Positions 47,650 through 58,633 of a stretch of 64,000 bases of DNA are shown here, one piece after another; positions within the stretch are counted from its first letter, which is position 1, and each line of letters opens with the position of its first letter. Made by a program: the position numbers and the translations under genes. Under the pieces are notes generated by a model that worked only from the letters and a program-made list of their open reading frames with translations, searched no databases and was not told the origin of the DNA. Source of the DNA: Lachnospiraceae bacterium Zagget2. Its GTDB lineage: Bacteria > Bacillota > Clostridia > Lachnospirales > Lachnospiraceae. Where the stretch lies: the NCBI GenBank assembly GCA_001941045.1, contig MSHD01000015.1:27416-91415 (forward strand), given 5' to 3'.

Positions 47650-50600
47650 ATGGACAGCAATATGAAAAAGGTCGTCGCGTTTGCGCTGGTAATTCTATGC
47701 GCCCTGTTCATTGCGCGCAGCTACGCGCTGGTGGCAGTGACGGTACTGACGGAGGACGGCTACGCATTGTCGGAAGATGTTTCCTCCAGTCTGAAGCAGG
47801 GAACTTCCGAGGAGGTATATCTCAGCGCCGTGAATACGGATGATGAGGTGTGGCAGAGAGGTTCCTGGTATTATGTCGGCGAGGATCAGAGCAAGGTTTC
47901 GTCGGTCTATCCGCTGTATCTCTATGGAGGAACGGCGGTGATGACGCTCTCTTCGGACATGACGCTCTATGATCAGGATTTCCTGACTGTGAGTTCGATC
48001 ATGGGTATGTATATCAGTGACGGAATCGCATTTCTATCTGACCACACGCAGACGGAAGAAGAGATTTATCTTTTCATGAAGCTGAGCAACGGTCTTTTCC
48101 TGAATCTTGCGGAGATGGAGATTGATCAGACGCTTGGCGAGACAGTCGTCCCGCTGAACAGCCTTCTCTACATGAGTGAGGATACATTGCACTACTATAG
48201 CTACAAAAACGGCGTCCTGAACTATGGAGAGGCTTCGGTGAAGGGCTCGACGGTTCGCATCGGAGATCTGGAGATGAGCTGGGAGGATCTCCTGCGCGCG
48301 CTTGGCCTGCTGTCGGATGATGTCGAAGGAACCGAAGATGATGACGACCGGGTACAGGATCGGACGGACGAGAGCGATATTCAGCTGGATGAGGAAGGAA
48401 ATGTCGCTGTGATCGTGAGCGGAGGAAACAGCGGCGCGAATTCCGCAGGAAACACAGGCGACGGAGAAAATACAGGCAGCGAAGGCAGCAGTGCCGCGGA
48501 CAGTTCTTCCGGGTCGGGGAGCAGCTCTGCCGCTTCTGCGGCTGCCGGGAGCGCGGGCAGCGGCTCTTCTTCGGGGAGCGGAAGCGGTTCCGGAGATTCT
48601 GACAGCGCGTCCTCCGGCGACAGCAGCTATGAAGAAGCCGCCGGGGATGCGGGCTACGACTCTGCATCGGGCAGCAGTGCGAGCGGCACCCATTCCGGTT
48701 CCTCTTCGGGGAGTGCTGCAGGAAGCCTGATCGGAGGAGAAGGTGCGGACTATGAGCTCACGCCGACGATGCCGTCGGTGACGCTGTCCAATATGGAGAC
48801 CGGCGTCTACACGCTGACGATGGATGTGGACATCATAGATGACTATGGTCTTCTGAGCAAGGTTCTGGTGGAAGTATACTGGGATCAGGACGGTGACGGC
48901 TATATCTCAGAGGACGAGGTGGGAAGCCGGAAGTCGACGAAGACTTCGGGCAGCATTACGGTGTCCTCGATTCCGCCGGATACGAATATCCTGGTGGTGG
49001 CAAAGTATTATTATTACGACAACGGTACGAAGAAGATCGTTGTCTTCTATGATGAGTTTTCCGGCAGTGAGAAGGTTGAATCCGACAGCACGGAACTGAA
49101 GACAAAATCACTGGATACGCTGGCGCCGATCTACATTGATTTCACGGCGTCCGGTAATGATATTGAATATCACACAAATTATATCACGCTCTATGACCTG
49201 CAGGTCAGCGGTCCGACCGATCTGCTGAACTATGTGTACCGCCTGAGCGTGACGGTCGAGAATCTGGACGATGCGACAGATACGAATACCTACTATATCA
49301 GTAAGTCCGCGCTGAAGAATTATCTGAATACCACGGGCAACTGGAATACGACGGCGAAGAGCTACGCGCTGCAGAGCGACAGCAAGTATTCGATCAGCGT
49401 GCAGGCGCGCGACAGCTTCGGAAATGACCTGAAGGTGCTGGAGGGCGTCTACGACACATCGCTGGGCTGGAGCCTGGAGGGAGATTACTCTGACGTTGAC
49501 GGCGTAGAAGGAGACGCGATTACGGCAGAAAGCCGTACCTGCAAGGTCGCGCCTTCGGCGGAGCTGACGGTGAAAAATGATTCGCTGGGAGTCCAGACGA
49601 TCACGATCCGTCTGACGGATACGGATAGTGCGCTCTCAGGAAGTGATACGCTCTATTTTGAGATCTTTAAGTATGGTTTCGAAGATGAGGGAGCGGAGTC
49701 ACTCTGGTTCACGTATTCTAATACGGAAGGCACAGAACTGACGACGGACACGGATAATCTGAAGCTCTATACGCAGGTGTCTTTCTCTACATCGGATGCC
49801 GGTGTGACGCAGGGGGACGACGGCGTCTGGGAGTTTACCTGGACACTTGGAGAGAATAACCTGGTGGTCGGGCAGGTCTATACGCTGTCGGTTACAGCGG
49901 CCTACGATCAGAATCTCTATGATAATAATAAGACCAGCGTTGTGGAAGGCACGATCGCGAGCGGCAATTTCACGACGACGGATCTGAGTACGCTGGGGAA
50001 GACGGCTTATTCACTCTCTTCCAGCTCCATCACGGAGAACAGCGCACAGCTGTCCGTGCAGCTGAGCACGAGCAGAACGAACGCGAATCTGATCCCCTTC
50101 CTGTCACGGGTGCAGTATACGCTGACCGATACATCGGATTCCTCTGTGGTCTATACGACGGAGATAACATCAAAGTTGCTGGACAGCGAGGATCTGCTGA
50201 CATATGACGAGGAGACCGAGACCTGGTCTCTTGCCGAAGACAACGGTGTGATCGAGTATGACGAGGATCTGGGTGTGTATCGGATTCTCGCGGATGTGAC
50301 CTGCGGCGAGGCCGGCGTGGAGGACACGCTGAGCCTGTATCTGGCGTCCTGGACGCCTTCGAGCGGCGTGACGCCCTGGGATTACCTCTTCCGCTCCTCT
50401 TCGGCGGGAGTGCTGTATCTGCGCTTTGACGAGGAGAGCCTTGACAGCGCCACGAGCTATAAGCTTTCGGTGACGACGGAGGCGACGACGATCGCCATTT
50501 CGAACGAGTCAGAGGAAAAGACTCACAATGTGGACAACACCAAGAGTGCGTACCGCACGCTGAGTTTCACAACGCTGAAACATCTGCCCACGGTGTACTA

Positions 50601-53600
50601 TGACGATATGCTGGTCTTTGGGGATAAGGTGTATCTCTATGGGGTCCGGATCGATGATGTGGACGAAGCCATCACGAGCAAAAGTGTGACGATCTCCGTG
50701 GTCTATCCCGCACAGAATAACGCGGTGGTGGCGAAGAAGAGCTACACACTCAATTATGACAGCGTGGCCGGCTATGCCTATATTGATGGGGCGGTCAGTT
50801 TTGACAGCCTGGTATCGGGCGCCAATTATGAGATTCAGGTGGCTGCGGACACGCTGACGCTGAGCAGCAGCCTGAAATACAGCAACTATGTTCTGAATGA
50901 CGACTGGACCTTCACGGCGGGAAGCGGCGTGAGCGGTTCTCTGACGATGGCGGAAGAGATGTCGATGAATGAGGATGACGCGGACTACTATGACGTGTCC
51001 GTGGATATCGACGCGGCTGACGTGCTGGGGAATCTGACTGAAAATCCGGCTCTGACCGTTACAATCTACGAGTCTGAATCGCTGACGCTGGACTGGAGCA
51101 CGGTCGACCTGGAAGACCTGCCTGATGGAGTCAGCGATGTGACGAGCGTTTATCTGACGGACTCGACGCTGCTTGCTTCTCTTCAGGAGGGGCTGGCAAG
51201 CGGAACATATGAAGAAGAGATGAATCTGACGCTGCTCGCGGACCGGAATTATCTGATCGTACTTTCGGTTAATTATGTGAACAGCTCGGCAGGTATTAAT
51301 GAAGTACTGACGCTGGATGAGCTGGACTTCACGACGGACGAGCCGATCTACATTATTTCCTGTGAGGACGACTTCTGGAAGCTTTATGCTTATCCGAACG
51401 CGAAGTTCCTCGTGACGGCAGATCTGAATTTCTCGACGGATCCGCGGGACGGCGAGGTCAATCTTATAACATACAGGACGAGCATAAACAATAAGGCGTG
51501 TTACGGAATCACCTTCAGCGGAACGATCGACTTTGACGGTCACACGATCAGTGTTGAGTACACGGGAACAGTCGCCTATTCGATCTTTACAAAACTGACA
51601 AAATCGGCTGTCATCGAGAATATGGTGCTGAAGTTCCGGCTGGACGGTACAAGTACCATGGCGGGGACTCTCTATCATGCTTTCATCGCGTCCAACGAGG
51701 GGACGCTGCGCAATATTGTTGTGATAAACGACTACTCGACCGGACGCTTTGCGCATCAGCTGGCAGCGCCGATCAAGAACAACTCGGGCGTTATTGAGAA
51801 CTTTAACGTTTACTACAGCGCGACCTCGACCAACTATGTCGGCGACAGAGTTGCGGGTCTTGTCGTGAACAATTTTGGCGGAACGGTGCGGAACGGATAT
51901 GTCTACAGTCCGGTGGATCTGACGATCGGCTCCGGCGTTTATAGCGGAAACTCGTCGTCGGCCAGATACTATTCTTCCGGACTGGTGAGCTATAACCAGG
52001 CTGGCGGTGTTATCGAGAATGTTTATGGTTATATGAACATCGTTACAGAGTATAACAGCAGTCCTGCCTCGCAGGAGGGCTATACCGGCATCATCTGCGG
52101 CCGGAATGACGCGACGATCCGGAACTGCTTCACGATCGGTGATCGCTATCGCTACAGCTATACGACGGACAGCGAGGGGACGACGACACAGCAGGCGGCC
52201 ACCATCTGGCTCGACTACAGTCCGGCCATCGGGACGTCCACCGGCACGACGGAGAATATCCGCTACTTTGCGAATGACACCACCGCCAGCTCCTATGCGG
52301 GCGGTTACACGAAGGAGACGAACTATGGTCTTCTGTCCGATGCGGACTGGTATGCGGCGCGTCTGGGCGGAGCGGACGAGTGGCTGACGTCCAGCCAGAT
52401 CGAGCTTGGCTATATGGCGAAGATCGACATGCCGTCGTCGGTTGTGAATCAGCAGTACAATATCGGGATCCCCACCGGATCCACGGTGCTGCGCCCCACT
52501 TATCAGAGCAGTTCCGTGCTGAAGACACAGTATACGGAGGATGGCGTAATCTATGGACAACTGCAGTTGTCCTTCACGAACCGCTCCAGCCTGGCAATCA
52601 AGGATATCGAGATTGAAGGACTGACGGTCGTTTCGATTGATGAGCAGGGGCTGGATGCGGACAGCGGTCTCTGGACGGTGAATCTGACCGTGACGCCCAC
52701 CCTGTACCGGACACAGTATGAGCTGACAGGCTACAGCTATGACTCTGCCACAGCGGCGATCACCTGCAGTGAGGAGCTGAATATCAGCTTTTATCTGGCA
52801 TTGAATCAGACGAACTGGCTGACGGTGGATATCTCGGACTCTGCCGGTTACTATGTGCTGGAGAGCGATGTGGACTTCTCGGTCCTTGGCAGCGGTGCGG
52901 ATCGCTTCTATGAGCTGGGTGAATTCACTGGCACCTTCGAGGGCAGCGAATATTGTCTGAAGAATGTGGAGCTGTCCGGCAGTGCCTTCTTTACAAACGT
53001 GTCCGGAGCGACGATCGAGAATCTGATGGTCGACGGTCTGCGCGTGAATGGCGGGAGCGAACTGTATAAAGGCTTTATCGATATTGCAGAGGCATCGACG
53101 CTGTCGTCGATCTTCCTGCAGGATGTGGAGATACCGGCAAACATGAAGTGGGCCGGTGCCCTGGCAGGCTATGTTACCGGCGGTTCCGTGAGCGACTGCG
53201 GCGTGAACGGCGCTGTGATCACGGCGGCGTCCGGCGGCAGCAGTATCATGCAGGGCGGCCTGATCGGCCAGATCGATGAGGTGACGGTGCAGAACTGCTT
53301 CGTACGGGAACTGGAAAGCGTGAACCGTGCGGCCTCGTCTCAGGTGGGTATTGGCGGCCTGGTCGGTTACGCGACGGGCATTCCGGTGATCGAAAACTGC
53401 TATGCGCAGGGAAGTGTCACGACGTCCTATGCCTATGCGGGAGGTATTGTCGGCTACACGGAAGGCTCGGTTGCCTCGTGCTGGAGCAAGGTGGACATTG
53501 TCAGCGCCGGAAGTTATGTGGGCGGTATTGCGGGCTTTGCCACGAGTAATGACGCGGATTACGCAGCCCAGGTGTCAGAGTGGAATGGCACAAATAATTA

Positions 53601-56600
53601 TTATATTATGGACAATCTGGTGCTTGGAGAGCTCTACAGCTCCACATCGACGATATCAAACCGGATCGTCGGCGGAACCTCCACTTCGCGGCCAACGCTG
53701 GAGAACAACTCGGCCTATGAGGGGCAGCTCGTCAACGGATCGACCAGCAGCGAGACGCTCGGCGCGGACAGGCTGGTCAGCAGTGAGAACGTCAAGAAAG
53801 TATCCTATCTGCGTGTGACAGTGAACCTGGGGAACAGCTATCTCTATAAGAGTTATTCGGACGAATACACGAGCTACAGCGGCGTTACGGATGGTGCACT
53901 GCCGATTCTGTATGCGACGGACGGGACGACTGTGCTGCCCTGGCAGGGAGATATGGCCTATGGTTCTGCGGCCATGGTGATTGAAGTCGAATCCGCGACA
54001 GGCAGCTATGTGGGAACGGTCGGACAGAGCGGTGAATATCAGGATCTGCAGGTCACCCTTCTGGTGTGGATGGACGGAAGCGAGACCATCGAACTGTCGG
54101 AGGACAGCGATGCGCTGAGCTTTACATGTACTAATACGGTTCAATACGGTGATGACACGGTTACGATCGATGGCGAGAGTGTGACGCTGCAGAAATATGA
54201 ACTTACCTATTCGGTAACGGTCAATAATTACTACGACAGTTATCGCCTGAATGTGACGGCGGGCAGTACAAAGAAGAGCGCGAAGCTGACCTTTACGATC
54301 GACGATCAGATGACCGGCACCAATGCGGAGGCGCCGCTCTACCGCACGATTGCGAATGCATCCGACTGGAAGACGCTCATGGCGGAGTATGGCGATGCCC
54401 AGGAGAATTTCCGGGTCATCGGAAATGTGGACTTCGGCGGCGATTCGACGAACACGAGCGCGGTGAGCTGGCTCGGGATCTCCGTGAACCGGCTGGACGG
54501 CATAGCGCTTGATGCGGGCGGAACCCTGCCCTATATCGGAAATCTGAGCTATTCGACGAGCGATGGAAGCGGAATCATCGACTCCGCGGTGACAGAGATC
54601 AGCGGGCTGCGCTTCTGGAAGATCAGCGCGACGAACAGTGACAACACTACGGCCGGCGATAATTTTGGCCTGATTCGCGAGAGCCTGGCATCTATCAGCG
54701 AGGTGACCTTTGACACGATCTCGATGGATTCGAAGTATTACAACTATGTCGGCTGTATCGGTTACAGTCAGGGTGAACTCTCGGGCGTGACTGCCACGGA
54801 TGTGAAGATCACGACACAGGGCGGAAATTACATCGGTACGCTGGCAGGCTATCAGGAGGTGGCGGCCACCTCGGTCGTCGTCACGGGAACTGCATATACC
54901 AATGAGGGCGCGTCCAATATGACTTCCTCAAGCGGAGTCAGTGCGGGCAGCGCGAGCCAGTATGTGGGCGGTATCTTCGGCTACGTCCGCGGGACGCTGA
55001 CGGATGTGAATGTCTCCTATACAGTTGTGGAGGGCGGAAAGTATTACATCGGCGGGATCGCAGGATACATGTACTTTATGACCGCCAGCAGGAATACAGC
55101 GGTCACCTACTGTAAGATCAGCGGGCAGCGTCATGTGGCGGGTATCGGCGCCTACAACCATGTGAGCAGCGGAACCTGCTGCTATTATACCGTGGATCAT
55201 TGTTACATTGCAGCGACGGATACGACCGGTTCTGTAGGGGGTATCCTGGCGACAGGCGGAAATACGATCCTCGTGCAGTATGTGTCGGTCACGAACAGCA
55301 CGATTACGGCGACTGGCGGCAGCAGCGCGGGCGGAATTGAAGGGAATGCATCCTATCAGCCTTATGACTGTCTGGTCGAGAAATGTGAGATCTATGCTGC
55401 AAAGAATTATGCGGGCGGCCTGAGCGGCATTTCCCAAAGGGCTTTCCGGAGAAATGTGGTGAAAGATTGCATAATCACAACGGGCGGCAGTTACGCGGGC
55501 GGCCTGGTTGGAAGGTACTATAACTCATCAAGTACAGAAGATTGGATCGCCTTTGGCAATGTGGTAGAGGGCTGCACGGTAACGGCGGGAAGTACGTGTG
55601 CGGGAGGCCTGTTCGGATATGCCAACATTCACCAGGTGTACAATAACACGGTCTATGACACGACAATCAGCGCGACCGACAGTGCGGGAGGCCTGGCCGG
55701 CTATGCTGCCGGCGGAACCTACCATCATAATGCGGTGCAGGCGACGATAACGGCCACGAACTATGCGGGCGGTATGTTCGGCAGCGCGGAGAGCTTTTAC
55801 TTCATGTCGGGACTAGTCAGCAGTATGCCGTTAAAGAGCTACGACAGCTATGTCGTCGCGGATATCACGGCCAGCAGTACCAATGCTGCAGGCATGATCG
55901 GCTACTTCACAGTGGCAGCGCAGTCGGCAAAGTCAGATGGAAGCCTCGTGAGTGCGGATGACGGCTATTATAGTTATATGTACGGCGACTACTTCAGCGG
56001 GAACCTGCTGGCCGTAAATATCACAGGTCCCACGAGAGCCTGGTATGCGATGGCAAAGGGCGGCGGAGATATCTACGCATCGAACTTCGACTGCACGACC
56101 GGAGACAAGGGCGCCAGCGGACTGCGTATCTATGAAGGGAGTACAAAGAAGGCTGTTGGTACAACAACAACGGATTCGATGACTTATGCTGCATGGACGA
56201 GCAGCGACGGGACTGACGATGCAGTGCTGACGGTGTCCACGTCGGATATGTATGAGACAAGTTTTTATAGCAGCGCACTGGGCTGGAGTACAGGAACCGG
56301 TGGCTATGATACGAGTCCGGTGAGCAGCGGCTATCTGCCGAAGGTGAAAGCCTATGGCAGTGCGTCCGACCTTGAAAAGGCGATTGAGAGTGTGCTGACG
56401 GCGCAGGGAATCGATGTGGATATCACTCCGCTGAATATTGAAATTCCGGATAATGGAGTCACGGCTACGGTGACCAGCCTGCAGGCGACGATTCAGACGG
56501 CATCGATTCACGCGGGCGGCGTGGAGACGCTTACCATAGAATTTACGGACCCGGAGACGGTGGAAAGCAGTTCTGAGGCCTCTGCCGTATCCACGACCCT

Positions 56601-58569
56601 GGCCCTGCTCTTCAGCGGCGTCAACGCTGCGGAGGAGATGGCCTCCGGCGAGCCTTCGGATATTATTGTCACCGTTTACGACGAGGAAGGCGCAGTCGTG
56701 GCGACCACGACGCTGGCGAATACGGTGCTGACGATTCCGTACGATTACAATTCCGAGCTGGAGCTCACGCTGGACAATGGCGCGGAGACGGCTTCCTATA
56801 TCATTCAGCCGTCCGATTATCAGCGGAAAGTGCTGGTATGGGGGGATGATTATTATCTGATCCGCAGCGACGGCCTGACCAATCAGGACGGCGAAGTGCT
56901 GACGGCCTCCGGCTGGAGCGACGCGGAAGATGCGGACGCGCTCACGATTCTGAACCTGGCGGATGGGCAGGCACTCTCGGATGACGGGCAGATCTATGAT
57001 CTGGAGTCCGGTACAAGCACGGGGAATGTTTCGGAAACCGTGGCGGAGGCTGCCGCGAGCAGCGGAACGGCGGACGACTATACGGTCGTCGAGACAGCCG
57101 GTGATTCCGAAGACGTGGAAAGCGAGGGCTTCCTCACGGAGAACCAGGCGATCTACTCCTTCAGCACCGATGCGGGGCAGGTAGAGAGCTACCGGAACTT
57201 CAGTTACATTATCAGCGATTCCGGCGTCACCCGCCAGGAGACGATGCTGCTGTTCAAGGATGGAAGCTCGGTGGGCTTCAGTCCGGATGTGGAACTTGAT
57301 CCCTTTGGCATCCTGTACGACACCTATCTGGGTGAGACTTATCTGGCAGTCTTGTCGGAAGGCGAGCTGGTCACTTATTCCTTCGGGGATACGCTGACCT
57401 GGCCGGAAGAGGTCAGCACGAGCGGCATCGCGCAGATGTCCAATACGCTGAACACGGATCAGACGATCCTGATCATCCTGTACACGGATGGTTCTGCGAT
57501 TGTATTTGACTACTTATCGGGAGAGATCCTGAATACCTTTGACAGCGAAGTGGAGTTGTCGGAGGGCGGCTTCCTTTCCTACCTGATTGGAGCCTTCTCC
57601 CACTGGGCTTCCGGCCTGACGGAGGGCCCGGTCATCGACGCGGCGGATGCCTCGAGCCTGATCACGACTTTGAGCGAGAATCCGTACTCGAAGGAGGATC
57701 TGGAAGCGGTGATGGGCACTTCTGAAGCGTTCGGCACGGCGGGGGCTTCCTTCGGTGGCTCGGACGACACGGACGGTGTCGGCACGGAGGAAGAAGGAAT
57801 TGCCTCGGATGGCGATACTGCCAGTGCGGCAGCGCAGGCGAGCGCGGAAGAAGAAGGAACTGCGACAGGCGAGGCTGCAGAGGCCGGAGAGGCCGAAGGA
57901 GCCGGGCTGACAGGCAGCGAGGAGGCGCAGGAGACAGCGGCTGCGGAAGAAAGTGCCCAGAGCGAAACGGACGAAGCCGAAGCCTCCGACGCGTCGGATG
58001 AGCAGACGGATGGCGGAACGCCGGCAGACAGCGGCAGTACGTACGGCGAATCCGGGGCAGGCAGCGAAGAGAGCCTCGCAAGTGAGGCGGAGGAAGCAGA
58101 TTCCGCGGCTGAGGCTGCTGCGGAGGAAGCGACGCCGGGTATCGGTGAGATAGCGTCCGGGACGGACGAAGAGTCGCAGGAGGGCGATGCGGTTGTAGAC
58201 GGAGACAGTATCTCTGCAGATGGCGGAAGTATTGCCGCAGAAGACGAGACCGGCTCCTCCGGGAACACAGATACAGAAGAGGAGATCACAAAGCTCTCTG
58301 ACTACACGGTTATGATCTCGGCAGATGAGATTGAAGTATACGATACCGAAAATCTGATGTCGACGGAGGCATCCGGGCTCACGAGCGAAAACGAGAAGGT
58401 CAACTACCTTGCCGCGGCGGGTCTCTACGACCTGTACAGCACTGCGGAGGTGACGCTGACCGACCAGACCGCGAACGGTCTTTACACGCTGGCGGCGCTG
58501 CTCGCCGCGATCACGGCGCTGCTCGGCGGACTGTACTTTGTACGCCGCAGGAGGAGCGGAGAAAAGTAA
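47650..58569 (+). CDS. Giant surface protein, 3639 aa, with GLUG-type repeats and C-terminal membrane anchor
   Basis: The N-terminal helix (residues 6-30) precedes a 220-residue domain similar to that of the other exported proteins. A Ser/Gly-rich linker of about 110 residues follows, then many FnIII/Ig-like domains, and a beta-solenoid region (about 1830-2750) with repeats such as GGLVGYATG, AGGIVGYTEG and AGGLAGYAAG that match the GLUG motif of bacterial adhesins and IgA proteases. After further beta domains and an Ala/Glu/Ser-rich stretch of about 190 residues comes YTLAALLAAITALLGGLYFV with RRRR, a C-terminal anchor without LPXTG. AAGGAGGAG precedes the ATG. It is the last gene of the locus and probably the outermost adhesin or effector. 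Confidence 0.85.
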   Translation: MDSNMKKVVAFALVILCALFIARSYALVAVTVLTEDGYALSEDVSSSLKQGTSEEVYLSAVNTDDEVWQRGSWYYVGEDQSKVSSVYPLYLYGGTAVMTLSSDMTLYDQDFLTVSSIMGMYISDGIAFLSDHTQTEEEIYLFMKLSNGLFLNLAEMEIDQTLGETVVPLNSLLYMSEDTLHYYSYKNGVLNYGEASVKGSTVRIGDLEMSWEDLLRALGLLSDDVEGTEDDDDRVQDRTDESDIQLDEEGNVAVIVSGGNSGANSAGNTGDGENTGSEGSSAADSSSGSGSSSAASAAAGSAGSGSSSGSGSGSGDSDSASSGDSSYEEAAGDAGYDSASGSSASGTHSGSSSGSAAGSLIGGEGADYELTPTMPSVTLSNMETGVYTLTMDVDIIDDYGLLSKVLVEVYWDQDGDGYISEDEVGSRKSTKTSGSITVSSIPPDTNILVVAKYYYYDNGTKKIVVFYDEFSGSEKVESDSTELKTKSLDTLAPIYIDFTASGNDIEYHTNYITLYDLQVSGPTDLLNYVYRLSVTVENLDDATDTNTYYISKSALKNYLNTTGNWNTTAKSYALQSDSKYSISVQARDSFGNDLKVLEGVYDTSLGWSLEGDYSDVDGVEGDAITAESRTCKVAPSAELTVKNDSLGVQTITIRLTDTDSALSGSDTLYFEIFKYGFEDEGAESLWFTYSNTEGTELTTDTDNLKLYTQVSFSTSDAGVTQGDDGVWEFTWTLGENNLVVGQVYTLSVTAAYDQNLYDNNKTSVVEGTIASGNFTTTDLSTLGKTAYSLSSSSITENSAQLSVQLSTSRTNANLIPFLSRVQYTLTDTSDSSVVYTTEITSKLLDSEDLLTYDEETETWSLAEDNGVIEYDEDLGVYRILADVTCGEAGVEDTLSLYLASWTPSSGVTPWDYLFRSSSAGVLYLRFDEESLDSATSYKLSVTTEATTIAISNESEEKTHNVDNTKSAYRTLSFTTLKHLPTVYYDDMLVFGDKVYLYGVRIDDVDEAITSKSVTISVVYPAQNNAVVAKKSYTLNYDSVAGYAYIDGAVSFDSLVSGANYEIQVAADTLTLSSSLKYSNYVLNDDWTFTAGSGVSGSLTMAEEMSMNEDDADYYDVSVDIDAADVLGNLTENPALTVTIYESESLTLDWSTVDLEDLPDGVSDVTSVYLTDSTLLASLQEGLASGTYEEEMNLTLLADRNYLIVLSVNYVNSSAGINEVLTLDELDFTTDEPIYIISCEDDFWKLYAYPNAKFLVTADLNFSTDPRDGEVNLITYRTSINNKACYGITFSGTIDFDGHTISVEYTGTVAYSIFTKLTKSAVIENMVLKFRLDGTSTMAGTLYHAFIASNEGTLRNIVVINDYSTGRFAHQLAAPIKNNSGVIENFNVYYSATSTNYVGDRVAGLVVNNFGGTVRNGYVYSPVDLTIGSGVYSGNSSSARYYSSGLVSYNQAGGVIENVYGYMNIVTEYNSSPASQEGYTGIICGRNDATIRNCFTIGDRYRYSYTTDSEGTTTQQAATIWLDYSPAIGTSTGTTENIRYFANDTTASSYAGGYTKETNYGLLSDADWYAARLGGADEWLTSSQIELGYMAKIDMPSSVVNQQYNIGIPTGSTVLRPTYQSSSVLKTQYTEDGVIYGQLQLSFTNRSSLAIKDIEIEGLTVVSIDEQGLDADSGLWTVNLTVTPTLYRTQYELTGYSYDSATAAITCSEELNISFYLALNQTNWLTVDISDSAGYYVLESDVDFSVLGSGADRFYELGEFTGTFEGSEYCLKNVELSGSAFFTNVSGATIENLMVDGLRVNGGSELYKGFIDIAEASTLSSIFLQDVEIPANMKWAGALAGYVTGGSVSDCGVNGAVITAASGGSSIMQGGLIGQIDEVTVQNCFVRELESVNRAASSQVGIGGLVGYATGIPVIENCYAQGSVTTSYAYAGGIVGYTEGSVASCWSKVDIVSAGSYVGGIAGFATSNDADYAAQVSEWNGTNNYYIMDNLVLGELYSSTSTISNRIVGGTSTSRPTLENNSAYEGQLVNGSTSSETLGADRLVSSENVKKVSYLRVTVNLGNSYLYKSYSDEYTSYSGVTDGALPILYATDGTTVLPWQGDMAYGSAAMVIEVESATGSYVGTVGQSGEYQDLQVTLLVWMDGSETIELSEDSDALSFTCTNTVQYGDDTVTIDGESVTLQKYELTYSVTVNNYYDSYRLNVTAGSTKKSAKLTFTIDDQMTGTNAEAPLYRTIANASDWKTLMAEYGDAQENFRVIGNVDFGGDSTNTSAVSWLGISVNRLDGIALDAGGTLPYIGNLSYSTSDGSGIIDSAVTEISGLRFWKISATNSDNTTAGDNFGLIRESLASISEVTFDTISMDSKYYNYVGCIGYSQGELSGVTATDVKITTQGGNYIGTLAGYQEVAATSVVVTGTAYTNEGASNMTSSSGVSAGSASQYVGGIFGYVRGTLTDVNVSYTVVEGGKYYIGGIAGYMYFMTASRNTAVTYCKISGQRHVAGIGAYNHVSSGTCCYYTVDHCYIAATDTTGSVGGILATGGNTILVQYVSVTNSTITATGGSSAGGIEGNASYQPYDCLVEKCEIYAAKNYAGGLSGISQRAFRRNVVKDCIITTGGSYAGGLVGRYYNSSSTEDWIAFGNVVEGCTVTAGSTCAGGLFGYANIHQVYNNTVYDTTISATDSAGGLAGYAAGGTYHHNAVQATITATNYAGGMFGSAESFYFMSGLVSSMPLKSYDSYVVADITASSTNAAGMIGYFTVAAQSAKSDGSLVSADDGYYSYMYGDYFSGNLLAVNITGPTRAWYAMAKGGGDIYASNFDCTTGDKGASGLRIYEGSTKKAVGTTTTDSMTYAAWTSSDGTDDAVLTVSTSDMYETSFYSSALGWSTGTGGYDTSPVSSGYLPKVKAYGSASDLEKAIESVLTAQGIDVDITPLNIEIPDNGVTATVTSLQATIQTASIHAGGVETLTIEFTDPETVESSSEASAVSTTLALLFSGVNAAEEMASGEPSDIIVTVYDEEGAVVATTTLANTVLTIPYDYNSELELTLDNGAETASYIIQPSDYQRKVLVWGDDYYLIRSDGLTNQDGEVLTASGWSDAEDADALTILNLADGQALSDDGQIYDLESGTSTGNVSETVAEAAASSGTADDYTVVETAGDSEDVESEGFLTENQAIYSFSTDAGQVESYRNFSYIISDSGVTRQETMLLFKDGSSVGFSPDVELDPFGILYDTYLGETYLAVLSEGELVTYSFGDTLTWPEEVSTSGIAQMSNTLNTDQTILIILYTDGSAIVFDYLSGEILNTFDSEVELSEGGFLSYLIGAFSHWASGLTEGPVIDAADASSLITTLSENPYSKEDLEAVMGTSEAFGTAGASFGGSDDTDGVGTEEEGIASDGDTASAAAQASAEEEGTATGEAAEAGEAEGAGLTGSEEAQETAAAEESAQSETDEAEASDASDEQTDGGTPADSGSTYGESGAGSEESLASEAEEADSAAEAAAEEATPGIGEIASGTDEESQEGDAVVDGDSISADGGSIAAEDETGSSGNTDTEEEITKLSDYTVMISADEIEVYDTENLMSTEASGLTSENEKVNYLAAAGLYDLYSTAEVTLTDQTANGLYTLAALLAAITALLGGLYFVRRRRSGEK
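53140..55960 (+). repeat. GLUG-type repeat region in the giant surface protein
   Basis: About a dozen units of roughly 35-90 residues share the core (A/V)GG(I/L)xGY followed by an N-C or V-x-N-C-x-V strand. Examples are IGGLVGYATG, AGGIVGYTEG, VGGIFGYVRG, AGGLFGYAN and AGGLAGYAAG. Such repeats form right-handed beta-solenoids in secreted adhesins. Confidence 0.7.
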
Positions 58570-58579
58570 GAGATAGGAA

Positions 58580-58610
58580 AAGCAGGCGGGGCCGTTGGCC
58601 TCGCCTGCTT
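58580..58610. terminator. Bidirectional terminator-like hairpin at the end of the F1-like locus
   Basis: AAGCAGGCGGGGCC pairs with GGCCTCGCCTGCTT around GTT, a stem of about 14 bp. On the plus strand only a weak U-rich tail follows (CTGTACAT). On the minus strand TTTTCC follows, so it serves the convergent HTH gene at least as well. Confidence 0.7.
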
Positions 58611-58633
58611 CTGTACATATATGCAGCGACTTT

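Noticed and set aside
50509..52560. 683-codon open frame on the minus strand inside the giant surface protein gene
   Set aside because: It is antisense to a well-supported 3639-codon gene, reads as Arg/His/Ile-rich sequence typical of the complement of GC-rich coding DNA, and has no ribosome site or domain.
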